Shown here in pieces: positions 8,534-16,940 of a DNA stretch of 48,712 nt. How positions within the stretch are numbered: the first letter of the stretch is position 1; each line of letters opens with the position of its first letter. Location of the stretch: assembly GCA_913030915.1 (NCBI GenBank), contig CAJWEW010000009.1:1-48712 (forward strand), written 5' to 3'. The notes below the pieces were generated by a model that was given only the letters and a program-made list of their open reading frames with translations, made no database searches and had not been told where the DNA came from. This DNA is from an uncultured Rhodobiaceae bacterium (GTDB lineage Bacteria > Pseudomonadota > Alphaproteobacteria > Rhizobiales > TMED25). A program made the position numbers and the translations under genes.

Positions 8534-9511
8534 TTATTTTCTGGTTAGAATAATTTTTCCAAAATGCTCACCACTTTTCATCAAATCGTGTGCTCGTTCT
8601 GCGTCATCAAGAAAATAACTTTTGAAGATGATTGGTTTTATTTTACCAACATTAAGTAAGGGTAAGATTTTTAATTCTATATCATTTGCTATTTTAGCTT
8701 TGTACTCTAAATTTTTAGGACGTAGAACCGATCCTGTGTGAGATAAACTCTTTCTCATAATTTGGGACAGGTCAATATTGCAAAGATGACCTTTTAAATA
8801 CGCAATCTGGATAATTCGAGCATTCATAGCTGATAAGGCATAATTTTTATTTGTGTATTCACCGCCAACGATATCTAAAGTTACATCTATTTCTTTATAA
8901 CTTGAGTTCTTAATTTCTTCATAGAAATCTTGATTGCTATAATTTACAACCAAATCGGCACCAATTTCATAGCATCTATTACGTTTATCTTCATTGCTAG
9001 TAGTTGTTATAACATTTGCACCAAATTCCTTTGATATCTGTATAGCTGTTGTCCCGATACCACTCGAACCACCGTGGATCAGAACATTCTCATTTGGCTT
9101 AAGTTTGCCAATCCGAAATAAATTATTCCATACTGTAAAATAAGTTTCAGGTATTGCAGCAGCTTCCACGAAGGAAAGATTTTCTGGCATTGGTAAGGTG
9201 AGTTCTTGATTTGCCAGACAATACTCGGCGTAGCCACCACCACCCAGGAGCGCGATTACTTTATCCCCTTTTTTAAATTTGTTAACTCCCGATCCGACTT
9301 CACTGATAGTGCCCGAAACCTCTAACCCAGGGTGATCTGGGGATCCTTCGGGGGGTGGGTGTAGTCCATATCTTTGCAATATATCAGGCCTGTTGACGCC
9401 ACTAGCTTGCACTTCAATTAATACCTCACCTGCTTTTGGATCCGGAATAGTTTTCTTGGTCAGAATAAGTTTACTATTCTTACCGTGATCGACTATGTCT
9501 ATTACTTTCAT
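8534..9511 (-). CDS. NAD(P)H:quinone oxidoreductase (zinc-free MDR, PIG3-like)
   Basis: Medium-chain dehydrogenase/reductase of the quinone oxidoreductase branch, which reduces quinones or enones with NADPH. The GroES-like N-terminal half has VQASGVNRPDILQRYGLHPPPEGSPDHPGLEVSGTI, typical of the PIG3-type group. The Rossmann half carries VLIHGGSSGIGTTAIQISKEFGA near residue 145. The zinc-binding cysteines of alcohol dehydrogenases are missing. At 325 aa it has normal length. It stands between trcR and rpmE on the same strand with gaps of about 45-80 bases. The physiological substrate is unknown. Confidence 0.88.
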   Translation of the reverse strand: MKVIDIVDHGKNSKLILTKKTIPDPKAGEVLIEVQASGVNRPDILQRYGLHPPPEGSPDHPGLEVSGTISEVGSGVNKFKKGDKVIALLGGGGYAEYCLANQELTLPMPENLSFVEAAAIPETYFTVWNNLFRIGKLKPNENVLIHGGSSGIGTTAIQISKEFGANVITTTSNEDKRNRCYEIGADLVVNYSNQDFYEEIKNSSYKEIDVTLDIVGGEYTNKNYALSAMNARIIQIAYLKGHLCNIDLSQIMRKSLSHTGSVLRPKNLEYKAKIANDIELKILPLLNVGKIKPIIFKSYFLDDAERAHDLMKSGEHFGKIILTRK

Positions 9512-9555
9512 TAGAAATGTTATCTATGGTATAAGTTGGATTCTTTATTTCAAGA

Positions 9556-9780
9556 TTATTTACTTATAAGGCCTTCAAATTTTTTATTAAATTTACTGAC
9601 CCTTCCGCCTCTATCAAGTATTTGCTGGGAACCACCAGTCCAAGCAGGATGGCTAGTCGGATCGATATCTAATGTTAGACTATCACCCTCAGTCCCATAC
9701 GTTGAGTAAGTTTCATATTTAGTTCCGTCTGTCATTACAACTTGTATCTTATGGTAATCTGGATGGCACTGTTTTTTCAT
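9556..9780 (-). CDS. rpmE: 50S ribosomal protein bL31
   Basis: Large subunit protein bL31. [50 protein letters not shown] is the long alphaproteobacterial form (74 aa). The CxxC zinc-ribbon pair of the zinc-binding type is absent, so this is the zinc-independent version. It lies downstream of the MotA/OmpA-like pair on the same strand, a neighbourhood also seen in other alphaproteobacteria. Confidence 0.95.
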   Translation of the reverse strand: MKKQCHPDYHKIQVVMTDGTKYETYSTYGTEGDSLTLDIDPTSHPAWTGGSQQILDRGGRVSKFNKKFEGLISK

Positions 9781-9851
9781 TTTGTTATCTCTTTAATTTA
9801 TATCTTGATTATATACAATAATATCCTGATCATCACAAGTCCAAAATTGGT

Positions 9852-11336
9852 CTAACTCTCTGTAAGTTTTATTTCAATACGTCTATTTTTCTTGTAGGAA
9901 ATCTCGTCATCTCCTGTTTCCAGTGGCATAAACTCACCCCTGCCTGTCGCAGCGAGCCTATTGGGTGGAATTCCCGTTTTTATCAGGAAGTCTACAACTG
10001 AAATCGCCCTTGCGGCTGATAATTCCCAATTTGACTCATATCTAGAATTTTTGATTGGGACTCTGTCCGTGTGCCCGTCGACCCTAAGTATCCAATTTAT
10101 TTCTTGTGGTATATCATTAATAAGCTCTTGGATCGCAACCGATAATTTCGCGAGCTGTCTCTGTCCTTCAATTCCAATATTTGCTTCCCCACTATCGAAA
10201 AGTACTTCAGACTGAAATACGAATCTGTCACCTATGATCTTAATATCATCCCTGTTACCGATTATTTCTTTGAGCTTACCAAAGAATTCAGATCTATATT
10301 CAGATAATTCTTTTACTCTTTGTGCCAGTGCAACATTTAATCTTTTACCTAAGTCTGCAATTCGTGCTTGCTGATCAATATCCCTTTTTTCAGATGCATC
10401 AAGAAGATCTTGCAATGCTTGTATCTGCTTTTTTAGCTCAGAAATTTGAATATTTAGAATTTGTACATCATTACCCGATGCCTTTGCTTTTTGACTTGTA
10501 GATAATAAAATCGATTTTAATTTTTCTAGTTTTTCGCTATTTTCAACTTCTTTTTTTCTCAGATCTATAATTATTTGTTCACTATCTTGGATCGCTTTTT
10601 CCTGGTCAATTGAGGCTATATCCATATTTAATTTATCTGTTTTTAGTTCAGTCAAAAGATTATTTTGAGTTTCGTTTTTTTCCCTCAAATCAATAATCAT
10701 CTTTTCTTTATTTTTCAGATCCAAACCTAGATTACTTATATTAGACTGCAGATCAGTTATTTGAGCCTCAAAATTAAGAATCTTATCTGAATTATTTTCG
10801 AGTTGTAGGTCTTTTATTTTAAGTAATGATGCAAGCTGATTTCTTTCAGATACTAATTTAATTATTTGTTGACCTCTGAGTGCAGACTCACCTCTTTTTT
10901 CTTCAAAAAGTACAATTTTCTTATCTAACTCATCCTGTAGGATAATTAGTCTGTTATTATAATCATCATTAAGAGCAGTAATTTCGTCTTGTAAAATTAT
11001 TATATCTTCATTCGCTTTTTCAAGCTGGATATTCAAACCTTCGTTATCTAAGCTGAGATTTGCAATATCTTCTTCTAGAACCTGAATTCGATTCATGAAT
11101 TCATCATTTTGAGTTTGTTCAAGGGACAATAGAAGTGACAGCTCATTAAGTTGATCCTGTAGATCGGATAAGGCATCGTCCTTTGATGATATTTCCGTTG
11201 ATAGGAAAAATTGAGATAAAATAAATACCGTCAGTAAAAATATTATAACCAATAAAATAGTTGCCATTGCATCGACAAATCCAGGCCAATAATTCGCTGT
11301 ATTGCTGTTATTTGGTCGTCTACTATTTCTGGGCAT
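9852..11336 (-). CDS. MotB/OmpA-like peptidoglycan-binding envelope protein with long coiled coil
   Basis: Inner-membrane protein resembling MotB in architecture but not flagellar. A short basic N terminus precedes one helix (WPGFVDAMATILLVIIFLLTVFILSQFFLS, residues about 17-46) with a membrane-facing Asp. A long heptad-rich coiled coil of about 280 residues follows, and then an OmpA-like C-terminal domain with VDGHTDRVPI, the SAARAISVVDFLI helix and NRRIEIKL, which bind peptidoglycan. At 494 aa the coiled coil makes it far longer than MotB. It is preceded by the MotA-like partner 36 bases upstream. The pair probably forms a proton-driven envelope complex analogous to TolQ/R or ExbB/D; its function is not established. 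Confidence 0.85.
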   Translation of the reverse strand: MPRNSRRPNNSNTANYWPGFVDAMATILLVIIFLLTVFILSQFFLSTEISSKDDALSDLQDQLNELSLLLSLEQTQNDEFMNRIQVLEEDIANLSLDNEGLNIQLEKANEDIIILQDEITALNDDYNNRLIILQDELDKKIVLFEEKRGESALRGQQIIKLVSERNQLASLLKIKDLQLENNSDKILNFEAQITDLQSNISNLGLDLKNKEKMIIDLREKNETQNNLLTELKTDKLNMDIASIDQEKAIQDSEQIIIDLRKKEVENSEKLEKLKSILLSTSQKAKASGNDVQILNIQISELKKQIQALQDLLDASEKRDIDQQARIADLGKRLNVALAQRVKELSEYRSEFFGKLKEIIGNRDDIKIIGDRFVFQSEVLFDSGEANIGIEGQRQLAKLSVAIQELINDIPQEINWILRVDGHTDRVPIKNSRYESNWELSAARAISVVDFLIKTGIPPNRLAATGRGEFMPLETGDDEISYKKNRRIEIKLTES

Positions 11337-11372
11337 AGGTAATACTGGTTTTTTTTCTGGTTAAAAAGATTG

Positions 11373-12320
11373 CTATTTCTTTTTAACTTCGTCAATTATT
11401 TTTTTTTGTAACTTATTCTGTTCACTTAATAATTTACTTATATCTTTGTTTTGCTGTTCAATTGCATTTAATACAGTTTTGAGTCCGCTATTTTTATCTG
11501 TGCTTTCACTATGTAACACCTTTTCTAATTCAATTAGGATTGCGTTCATATCTTTTAAATTTCTATTAAGATAGAAGTTCATTTTACTGTCAGATCTTTC
11601 ATCATTAATTTCAGTTACAGTAGATAGCCACTCCTCGAGTTCATTATAAAACCTATTTTGGGCTTGATTATACAAAAGATCAAAGAAGCCAAGAATTAGA
11701 GATCCAGAAAGACCAAATAATGAAGATGAAAAAGCAACTCCCATTCCAGACAGTGGTTTTTCAAGACCTAGTTTCAATTCTTCAAACATTACCGAAGATT
11801 CGCCTGTTCCAACTTTAAGTGTGCCAATTGTTTGCCCAATCGAGTCAACAGTAAGTAGGAGACCCCAAAAAGTTCCAAGCAAACCCAGAAAGATCAATAA
11901 ACCAATCATATATCTTGAGTATTCTCGGGACTCATCAAGTCTAAAAGAGATTGAGTCCAGTATAGATCTCATTGATGTTGCAGAGAGAGTAATCTCGTAT
12001 TTATGGTCCAGCATCATGGTCGCCATTGGAGCGAGTAAAGACGGCGGTGAGCCAATATCGGCGTGATGGTCACCATTTTGAAAATTATTAACCCATCTTA
12101 CTTCACGAAACAACTTTATTGTCAGCCACAAAATATATATTATCCCAAAGCCAAGAACTGAGCTTATAACTGTATTAATGATAGGATTAGTTTGGAATGC
12201 TTTTGTTAGATCCTCTTGTATTAATAATATGAAAAATGAGATTAAGAATACGAAGATTAGCATCCTAAATAAGTAAATTCTTGGATGCGTGAAGTTTCTA
12301 GAAACAGGAATATCAGTCAT
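11373..12320 (-). CDS. MotA/TolQ/ExbB-like proton channel protein
   Basis: Integral membrane protein with two N-terminal hydrophobic helices (about residues 19-39 and 48-68) and two further helices in the MotA/TolQ/ExbB core (about residues 140-160 and 198-215). GLLGTFWGLLLTVDSIG and GMGVAFSSSLFGLSGSLILG are the diagnostic TolQ/MotA-type segments. The C-terminal tail is charged and possibly coiled. At 315 aa it is partner to the downstream OmpA-like gene, and the two are almost certainly cotranscribed. No flagellar genes are visible in the window, so motility is not implied. Families like this are often annotated simply as MotA. Confidence 0.85.
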   Translation of the reverse strand: MTDIPVSRNFTHPRIYLFRMLIFVFLISFFILLIQEDLTKAFQTNPIINTVISSVLGFGIIYILWLTIKLFREVRWVNNFQNGDHHADIGSPPSLLAPMATMMLDHKYEITLSATSMRSILDSISFRLDESREYSRYMIGLLIFLGLLGTFWGLLLTVDSIGQTIGTLKVGTGESSVMFEELKLGLEKPLSGMGVAFSSSLFGLSGSLILGFFDLLYNQAQNRFYNELEEWLSTVTEINDERSDSKMNFYLNRNLKDMNAILIELEKVLHSESTDKNSGLKTVLNAIEQQNKDISKLLSEQNKLQKKIIDEVKKK

Positions 12321-12350
12321 CGCTACAAATTCCCCAATACTATTCTTGAG

Positions 12351-13136
12351 TTACCCTTTGATTAAATTGTCGTATATTTTTTGGTTGGATACAATAAAAT
12401 AATTTCCCCCCATCTTTCCTTTTAAGCTAAGCGCATTAATATCTCCTCCAGACTCCTCTAGAATTAGGAGTGCTGCAATCACCGAGCGCCTGTTGTCATT
12501 ATGACCAATAAAGCAGTTTAAGGCCCCATTGGATACCATGCATACCTCAAGCGATATTGATCCCATTTGACGTATTGAATTGACTGAGTTCAAATATTTC
12601 AAAAAAAAATCATCTATATCATTATTAAAAAGACCCAGACGTTCATCGATTGCAATCATTGCATTATCAGGGCTTATCTCATTAGATACACTCATTCGTA
12701 TATTGTTGTACCTTGCAGAAATTCCCCTTTCACCAATAAAAACTTCATCCGAGATTGGATTGTATACGATGCTATTTTGTACAATACTGTCCTTTATGTG
12801 GGCGATGGTTATACAAAATAATGGGATTCCTCGCTTGAAATTCATTTCTCCCTCAAGTGCATTAATTATGAAGGAGTTTTTTGGAAAAGCGGATATCTCA
12901 AAATCATTTTTTGAGATATCAGGTATTGTGATCAATTCATAACCATTTTTTGAATATTTTGACTCAAGTTCCTCTCTTATGAAAGACTCTACCTTGCTTT
13001 TACTTTTTTGAACAAATTCGTTTATCGACTTTTTAGAATTTTGCAGATTTTGGAGCTCACCAAAATCACGTCGATATATTTTTGCAACATTTCTGACAAT
13101 TGAATAGAGAACATTTGTATTTGGTAGATAGCTCAT
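12351..13136 (-). CDS. Inositol monophosphatase-fold protein lacking metal ligands (probable pseudoenzyme)
   Basis: The overall pattern is that of the inositol monophosphatase (SuhB-like) superfamily: residues 89-112 (FIINALEGEMNFKRGIPLFCITIA) align with the WVIDPIDGTxNFxxGxPxFxVSIA motif. The second motif WDxAAG aligns with RSVIAA near residue 217. The usual metal ligands are changed: the first Asp is Asn92, the Asp of DGT is Glu95, the WD Asp is Ser218, and the EE motif and TxxD motif upstream are not recognisable. Length (261 aa) and fold are kept with no stops, so selection seems to maintain the protein. It sits 4 bases after efp and before the MotA-like gene. A non-catalytic role is inferred. 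Confidence 0.72.
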   Translation of the reverse strand: MSYLPNTNVLYSIVRNVAKIYRRDFGELQNLQNSKKSINEFVQKSKSKVESFIREELESKYSKNGYELITIPDISKNDFEISAFPKNSFIINALEGEMNFKRGIPLFCITIAHIKDSIVQNSIVYNPISDEVFIGERGISARYNNIRMSVSNEISPDNAMIAIDERLGLFNNDIDDFFLKYLNSVNSIRQMGSISLEVCMVSNGALNCFIGHNDNRRSVIAALLILEESGGDINALSLKGKMGGNYFIVSNQKIYDNLIKG

Positions 13137-13140
13137 AAAA

Positions 13141-13704
13141 TTAGTCAGCCCTTTTTATGTAGGTCATTTCATTTGTATCAACTATGATTATGTCATCATT
13201 ATTAATGAAAGGCGGCACCGTAACTCGAATATTATTTTCCAAAATAGCTGGCTTTGATGATGAGGCTGCCGTCTGACCTTTGATTGAGGGCTCTGTATCT
13301 ACTACTTTTAGTGAGACTGTTTCGGGCAAGACAACGCTTACTGGACTTCCCTCGTACAGCTCTATCTCTACAATCATACCTTCTTTTAGGAATGATTTTT
13401 TTTCATCTAAAATGCTTTGATTTACTGATATTTGCTCGTATGTATTACTATTCATAAATATTAGCTCACTATCATCTGGATATAAATATTGATAGCTTTC
13501 GGACTCTATTCTTACTCTCTCAACTATTTCATCTGAGCGGAATCTCTCATTTAATTTTGTATTATCAATTATGGATTTCATCTCAACTTGATTAAATGCA
13601 CCGCCTTTACCCGGTTTAACAGCTTGTGTTTTAGTGACAACAAATAACGATCCCTTATGTTCAAGTACGTTACCTATCTTAATTTGATTCCCATTTATTT
13701 TCAT
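13141..13704 (-). CDS. efp: Translation elongation factor P
   Basis: EF-P rescues ribosomes stalled at polyproline stretches. Three OB/KOW-type domains are present: domain I carries the KPGKGGAF loop with Lys33 at the tip (the residue modified by EpmA in gammaproteobacteria), and the C terminus ends with VPPFINNDDIIIVDTNEMTYIKRAD. I choose the ATG at 13704, four codons inside the ORF track start, because the GGAGGA Shine-Dalgarno would otherwise lie within the coding region. This gives 187 aa, the normal family length. The IMPase-like gene follows 4 bases later, in an apparent operon. Confidence 0.96.
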   Translation of the reverse strand: MKINGNQIKIGNVLEHKGSLFVVTKTQAVKPGKGGAFNQVEMKSIIDNTKLNERFRSDEIVERVRIESESYQYLYPDDSELIFMNSNTYEQISVNQSILDEKKSFLKEGMIVEIELYEGSPVSVVLPETVSLKVVDTEPSIKGQTAASSSKPAILENNIRVTVPPFINNDDIIIVDTNEMTYIKRAD

Positions 13705-13708
13705 ATCA

Positions 13709-13714
13709 TCCTCC
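13709..13714 (-). promoter_or_regulatory. Strong Shine-Dalgarno of efp
   Basis: GGAGGA on the minus strand stands four bases before ATG 13704 and overlaps the upstream in-frame ATG of the ORF track, so it decides the start in favour of MKINGNQIKIG. Confidence 0.7.
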
Positions 13715-13763
13715 ATTCCTTAATGAAAGTGTTCGTCATTAATTTATATCTATGACTTGTTAC

Positions 13764-14723
13764 TTATTTCATAAACTTTGGCATACGTAAATAAGTAATG
13801 CTATAATCATTCATACGTGGTCTAAAATTTTCAAATTTTTCAACTGCAGCGCTTCTATCAAGAGAAGATAAAGTACTCATATTCATGTCCAATTCAACAT
13901 CTGATACGCCAAGTTGCTTTGCTAATAAATAATATTCATATGCCTTAGTGTCATTTTTTATTGTTCCAATACCATAATAATACATGGTCGCTAACTGTTG
14001 TAATGCTGGTGGATATGCCTTTTGTGCTGATCTTTCAAGCCATACAATAGCAATTTTTTCATCTTTCTTAATTCCCATCTCATTTAAAATCATCATTGCA
14101 TAATCATACTCGGCCTCTGTATAACCCTGGTCTGCAAATTCAAACATCATTAGCGCTGCATTTTTTTTATCAATTTTTGTTCCAATACCGTTAAGCTTAT
14201 ATTCAATGAGAGAATACTTTGCTAATTCAATTTCTTCACTCGCCTCATTCATATACTCGTAAGCCATTGACTCATTAAGGGGTACATTTATTCCATACCT
14301 ATGATAAATTGAGAGATAATATTTCGCATAAGATGATAAAAATTTATCATTACTATTTTTCAATTCGTAAAAATAATTATATGATCTAGAGTAGTCAATT
14401 TTATTATGAAAAAGCACTTCTGCTATTTCAAATTTTGAGTTTTGATCACCTGCTTTCATAGACTCTTCATACCACTCAGTCGCAGACTCAATGTCACCAT
14501 TGCTAATAAATTTTTTTGCTATCCAATAAGCCCACTCTTGATTACCGTTAGTATGGTATGACTCTATTGCTTCATCAATATCATTGTTAATCAATAAGGT
14601 TTTGAATTTATCATTTGTAATATTAGCAGAAACTCTACTGAAGCATAGAAGAAGGAAGCCAAGTATCAGCAAGATCTTTACTGAAGAGAATAAATTGTTT
14701 ACTTTTCTAAATTTTCTGACCAT
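13764..14723 (-). CDS. Secreted Sel1-like/TPR repeat protein
   Basis: A basic, hydrophobic N terminus (KILLILGFLLLCFSRVSA, residues 16-33) looks like a cleavable signal peptide, so the protein is probably periplasmic. The rest is helical repeats; Sel1-like repeats are clearest in AALMMFEFADQGYTEAEYDYAMMIL and IVWLERSAQKAYPPALQQLATMYYYGIGT. Sel1-repeat proteins act as scaffolds in envelope or signalling complexes; no specific role can be assigned. At 319 aa it starts inside the end of fba (25-base overlap) on the same strand, so it is probably the last gene of the tkt-gap-pgk-fba transcript or is read by coupling. Confidence 0.72.
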   Translation of the reverse strand: MVRKFRKVNNLFSSVKILLILGFLLLCFSRVSANITNDKFKTLLINNDIDEAIESYHTNGNQEWAYWIAKKFISNGDIESATEWYEESMKAGDQNSKFEIAEVLFHNKIDYSRSYNYFYELKNSNDKFLSSYAKYYLSIYHRYGINVPLNESMAYEYMNEASEEIELAKYSLIEYKLNGIGTKIDKKNAALMMFEFADQGYTEAEYDYAMMILNEMGIKKDEKIAIVWLERSAQKAYPPALQQLATMYYYGIGTIKNDTKAYEYYLLAKQLGVSDVELDMNMSTLSSLDRSAAVEKFENFRPRMNDYSITYLRMPKFMK

Positions 14724-15721
14724 TCGCCTTTTGTGGCCAAGCTATTCATATGAGCTCGGTGTCTGAAAGCTTGTTGAGCCTTGATGATATTTGCATCTTT
14801 TCCACCCCAAGCCATTAAAGCGCTTTGCTGTAGAGCTCTTCCGTAAGAAAAACTTAATTTGATATCAAAATCTTTCATCTTATTCATAATTGATAAATGC
14901 TTTGTGGCATCGATATCATTTTGTCCGCCTGAGAGGAAACATACACCAGGAACGGTATCTGGCATGTGATTTTTGAGGCACTTAAGTGTTTGCTCTGCAA
15001 TCTCAATTTCTGATGCTTGGTTTGGTGAATGAATACCAGCTATAACCATATTGGGTTTTAGTATGATGCCGTTCAGGTCAACACCCGCTTTTATTAATTT
15101 ATCAAATACTATGTCTAACGTTTTTGATGTGACCTCGTAACAACTATCAATTGTGTGTACTGATTTATCGCTATCCATTAAGATTTCAGGTTCAACTATG
15201 GGTACGAGTCCATTTTCTTGACATAATGCAGCGTACCTTGCAAGCGCGTGAGCATTTGTTTGGATTGCATAGTCTGTCGGTGTTTTATCAGTAATACTTA
15301 TGACCGCTCTCCATTTTGCGAATGACGCTCCAAGTTGAGAATACTCAATAAGACGCTCTCTTAGCCCATCCAATCCTTCAGTAATAGTTTCGTCTTCAAA
15401 GAGTGCTAGAGATTTTGCTCCAGTATCAACTTTAATACCAATCAAAGTATCTGTGGAGATGAGTAAATCAATCAGCTTCCCTCCATCTTGACAATCCTGC
15501 CGTATTGTTTCATCAAACAAAATGACGCCAGATATATAGCTCTCCATTGCGTCTTTTGTGCTAAATAGCATCTCCCTGTAATTTCTTCTACTTTCAGGCG
15601 TGCTCTGCAAATTAATTTGACTAAATCTCTTTGTAATAGTCGCAGTACTTTCGTCAGCAGCTAGAATGCCTTTTCCATTTTCAACTAGTTTTTTAGCAAT
15701 CTGCTGTAAAATGTTTTTCAT
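14699..15721 (-). CDS. fba: Class I fructose-bisphosphate aldolase
   Basis: Schiff-base aldolase interconverting fructose 1,6-bisphosphate with DHAP and glyceraldehyde 3-phosphate. The start GKGILAADESTATITKRF, the central FAKWRAVI and IVEPEILMD, and the LKPNMV segment holding the Schiff-base Lys are those of class I (metal-free) enzymes, which are less common in bacteria than class II. At 340 aa it has normal length. It is the last enzyme of the tkt-gap-pgk-fba cluster, starting 25 bases after pgk. It probably serves glycolysis/gluconeogenesis and the pentose pathway together with tkt; no rubisco or phosphoribulokinase gene is visible. Confidence 0.95.
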   Translation of the reverse strand: MKNILQQIAKKLVENGKGILAADESTATITKRFSQINLQSTPESRRNYREMLFSTKDAMESYISGVILFDETIRQDCQDGGKLIDLLISTDTLIGIKVDTGAKSLALFEDETITEGLDGLRERLIEYSQLGASFAKWRAVISITDKTPTDYAIQTNAHALARYAALCQENGLVPIVEPEILMDSDKSVHTIDSCYEVTSKTLDIVFDKLIKAGVDLNGIILKPNMVIAGIHSPNQASEIEIAEQTLKCLKNHMPDTVPGVCFLSGGQNDIDATKHLSIMNKMKDFDIKLSFSYGRALQQSALMAWGGKDANIIKAQQAFRHRAHMNSLATKGEWSENLEK

Positions 15722-15746
15722 AGTTAATTACCCATACCGATTGGCA

Positions 15747-16925
15747 TTAATGCTTATTTAAAATTGCCTCTACAGCTGGCAAATCCTTTCCTTCAAGCCA
15801 CTGTAAGAATGCACCTCCGCCTGTTGAAACATGTGTATAGTCGTCATATGTTCCAGCAATGTTAATTCCATATATAGTATCTCCACCACCCACAATTACT
15901 GTAGAATTTTTATCTTTGCATCTGAGAGCTAATTCTTTTGCAACAGAAACCGTTGATTGGTCAAAAGGCTTATATTCGATAGCCCCAAGCGGACCGTTCC
16001 ATATTACAGTTTTAGCATCAGAGATTTCATCCAAAATAATTCTAGAGGATTCAATTCCAAGGTCAAGAATCATGTCATCGATTTCAATTTCATCCAAAAT
16101 TTTATTTTTTGCGGTTGGAAAATCACCCAATTTTTTCGATACCTTTGCATCAACAGGAAGGACTAATTTAACATTTTTACTCTTGGCTAAATTCACAATA
16201 CCACTGGCAATATCTATGCAACTCGTCTCATACAGGGATGCGCCAATATTATTAGCGGTAGCCTTGAGAAATGTATTCGCCATAGCTCCACCGATTATAA
16301 CTTTATCCACGCTTCTAATTAAGCTCTCAAGGAGTTGGATTTTAGTTGAAATTTTAGATCCACCGATAATTGCGACAACAGGACTTACTGGACGCGAAAA
16401 TACATTATCGAGAGCTAAAATTTCTTTTTCCATACAAAGTCCAAAAAAGCTTGGTAGAAATTTAGGAAGTCCACTCAATGATGCATGCTCTCTGTGTGAA
16501 GCTGAGAATGCATCGTTTACATACACCTCACCCATTCTACTAAGTTCTTCTGCAAACCTATTATCATTTAGCTCCTCTTGTGGAAAGAATCTTATATTTT
16601 CGAACAAAAATACTTCTTCTTGATGCTTCGCTATATCTTCATCTATTTTGTTAATGAATCTGACATTCCTCTTTAACTTTTTTTCTAATTCACGAGCAAT
16701 GGGTTCCATTGATAACGAAATATCTATCTTACCTTTTGGGCGCCCCCTATGTGTAATGATTATTATTTTAGCCCCCATTTTAAGTAGGGCATCGATAGTT
16801 GGGATAGACTCATCAATTCTGGTCGTATCGACAACGACTTTATCATTTGTTGGGACATTATAGTCTGTACGCAATAAGACTATTTTATTCTGAAGATCTT
16901 CATCTCGAAAGCTCTTTATCCGCAT
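15747..16925 (-). CDS. pgk: Phosphoglycerate kinase
   Basis: Cytoplasmic kinase transferring phosphate from 1,3-bisphosphoglycerate to ADP. VLLRTDYNVPT at the N terminus is the substrate-binding signature (usually RVDFNVP, here RTDYNVP). HRGRP, the NDAFSASHREHAS hinge region, GGSKISTK, and the C-terminal GGGDT and STGGGAFLQWLEG nucleotide-binding motifs are all present. At 392 aa it has full length. It lies between gap (15 bases upstream) and fba on the same strand. Confidence 0.97.
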   Translation of the reverse strand: MRIKSFRDEDLQNKIVLLRTDYNVPTNDKVVVDTTRIDESIPTIDALLKMGAKIIIITHRGRPKGKIDISLSMEPIARELEKKLKRNVRFINKIDEDIAKHQEEVFLFENIRFFPQEELNDNRFAEELSRMGEVYVNDAFSASHREHASLSGLPKFLPSFFGLCMEKEILALDNVFSRPVSPVVAIIGGSKISTKIQLLESLIRSVDKVIIGGAMANTFLKATANNIGASLYETSCIDIASGIVNLAKSKNVKLVLPVDAKVSKKLGDFPTAKNKILDEIEIDDMILDLGIESSRIILDEISDAKTVIWNGPLGAIEYKPFDQSTVSVAKELALRCKDKNSTVIVGGGDTIYGINIAGTYDDYTHVSTGGGAFLQWLEGKDLPAVEAILNKH

Positions 16926-16940
16926 AAAATTAATCCATCC

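Noticed and set aside
15859-16623. 254-codon ORF on the plus strand opposite pgk
   Set aside because: It is the antisense shadow of pgk, whose motifs are complete; no ribosome-binding site or recognisable protein.
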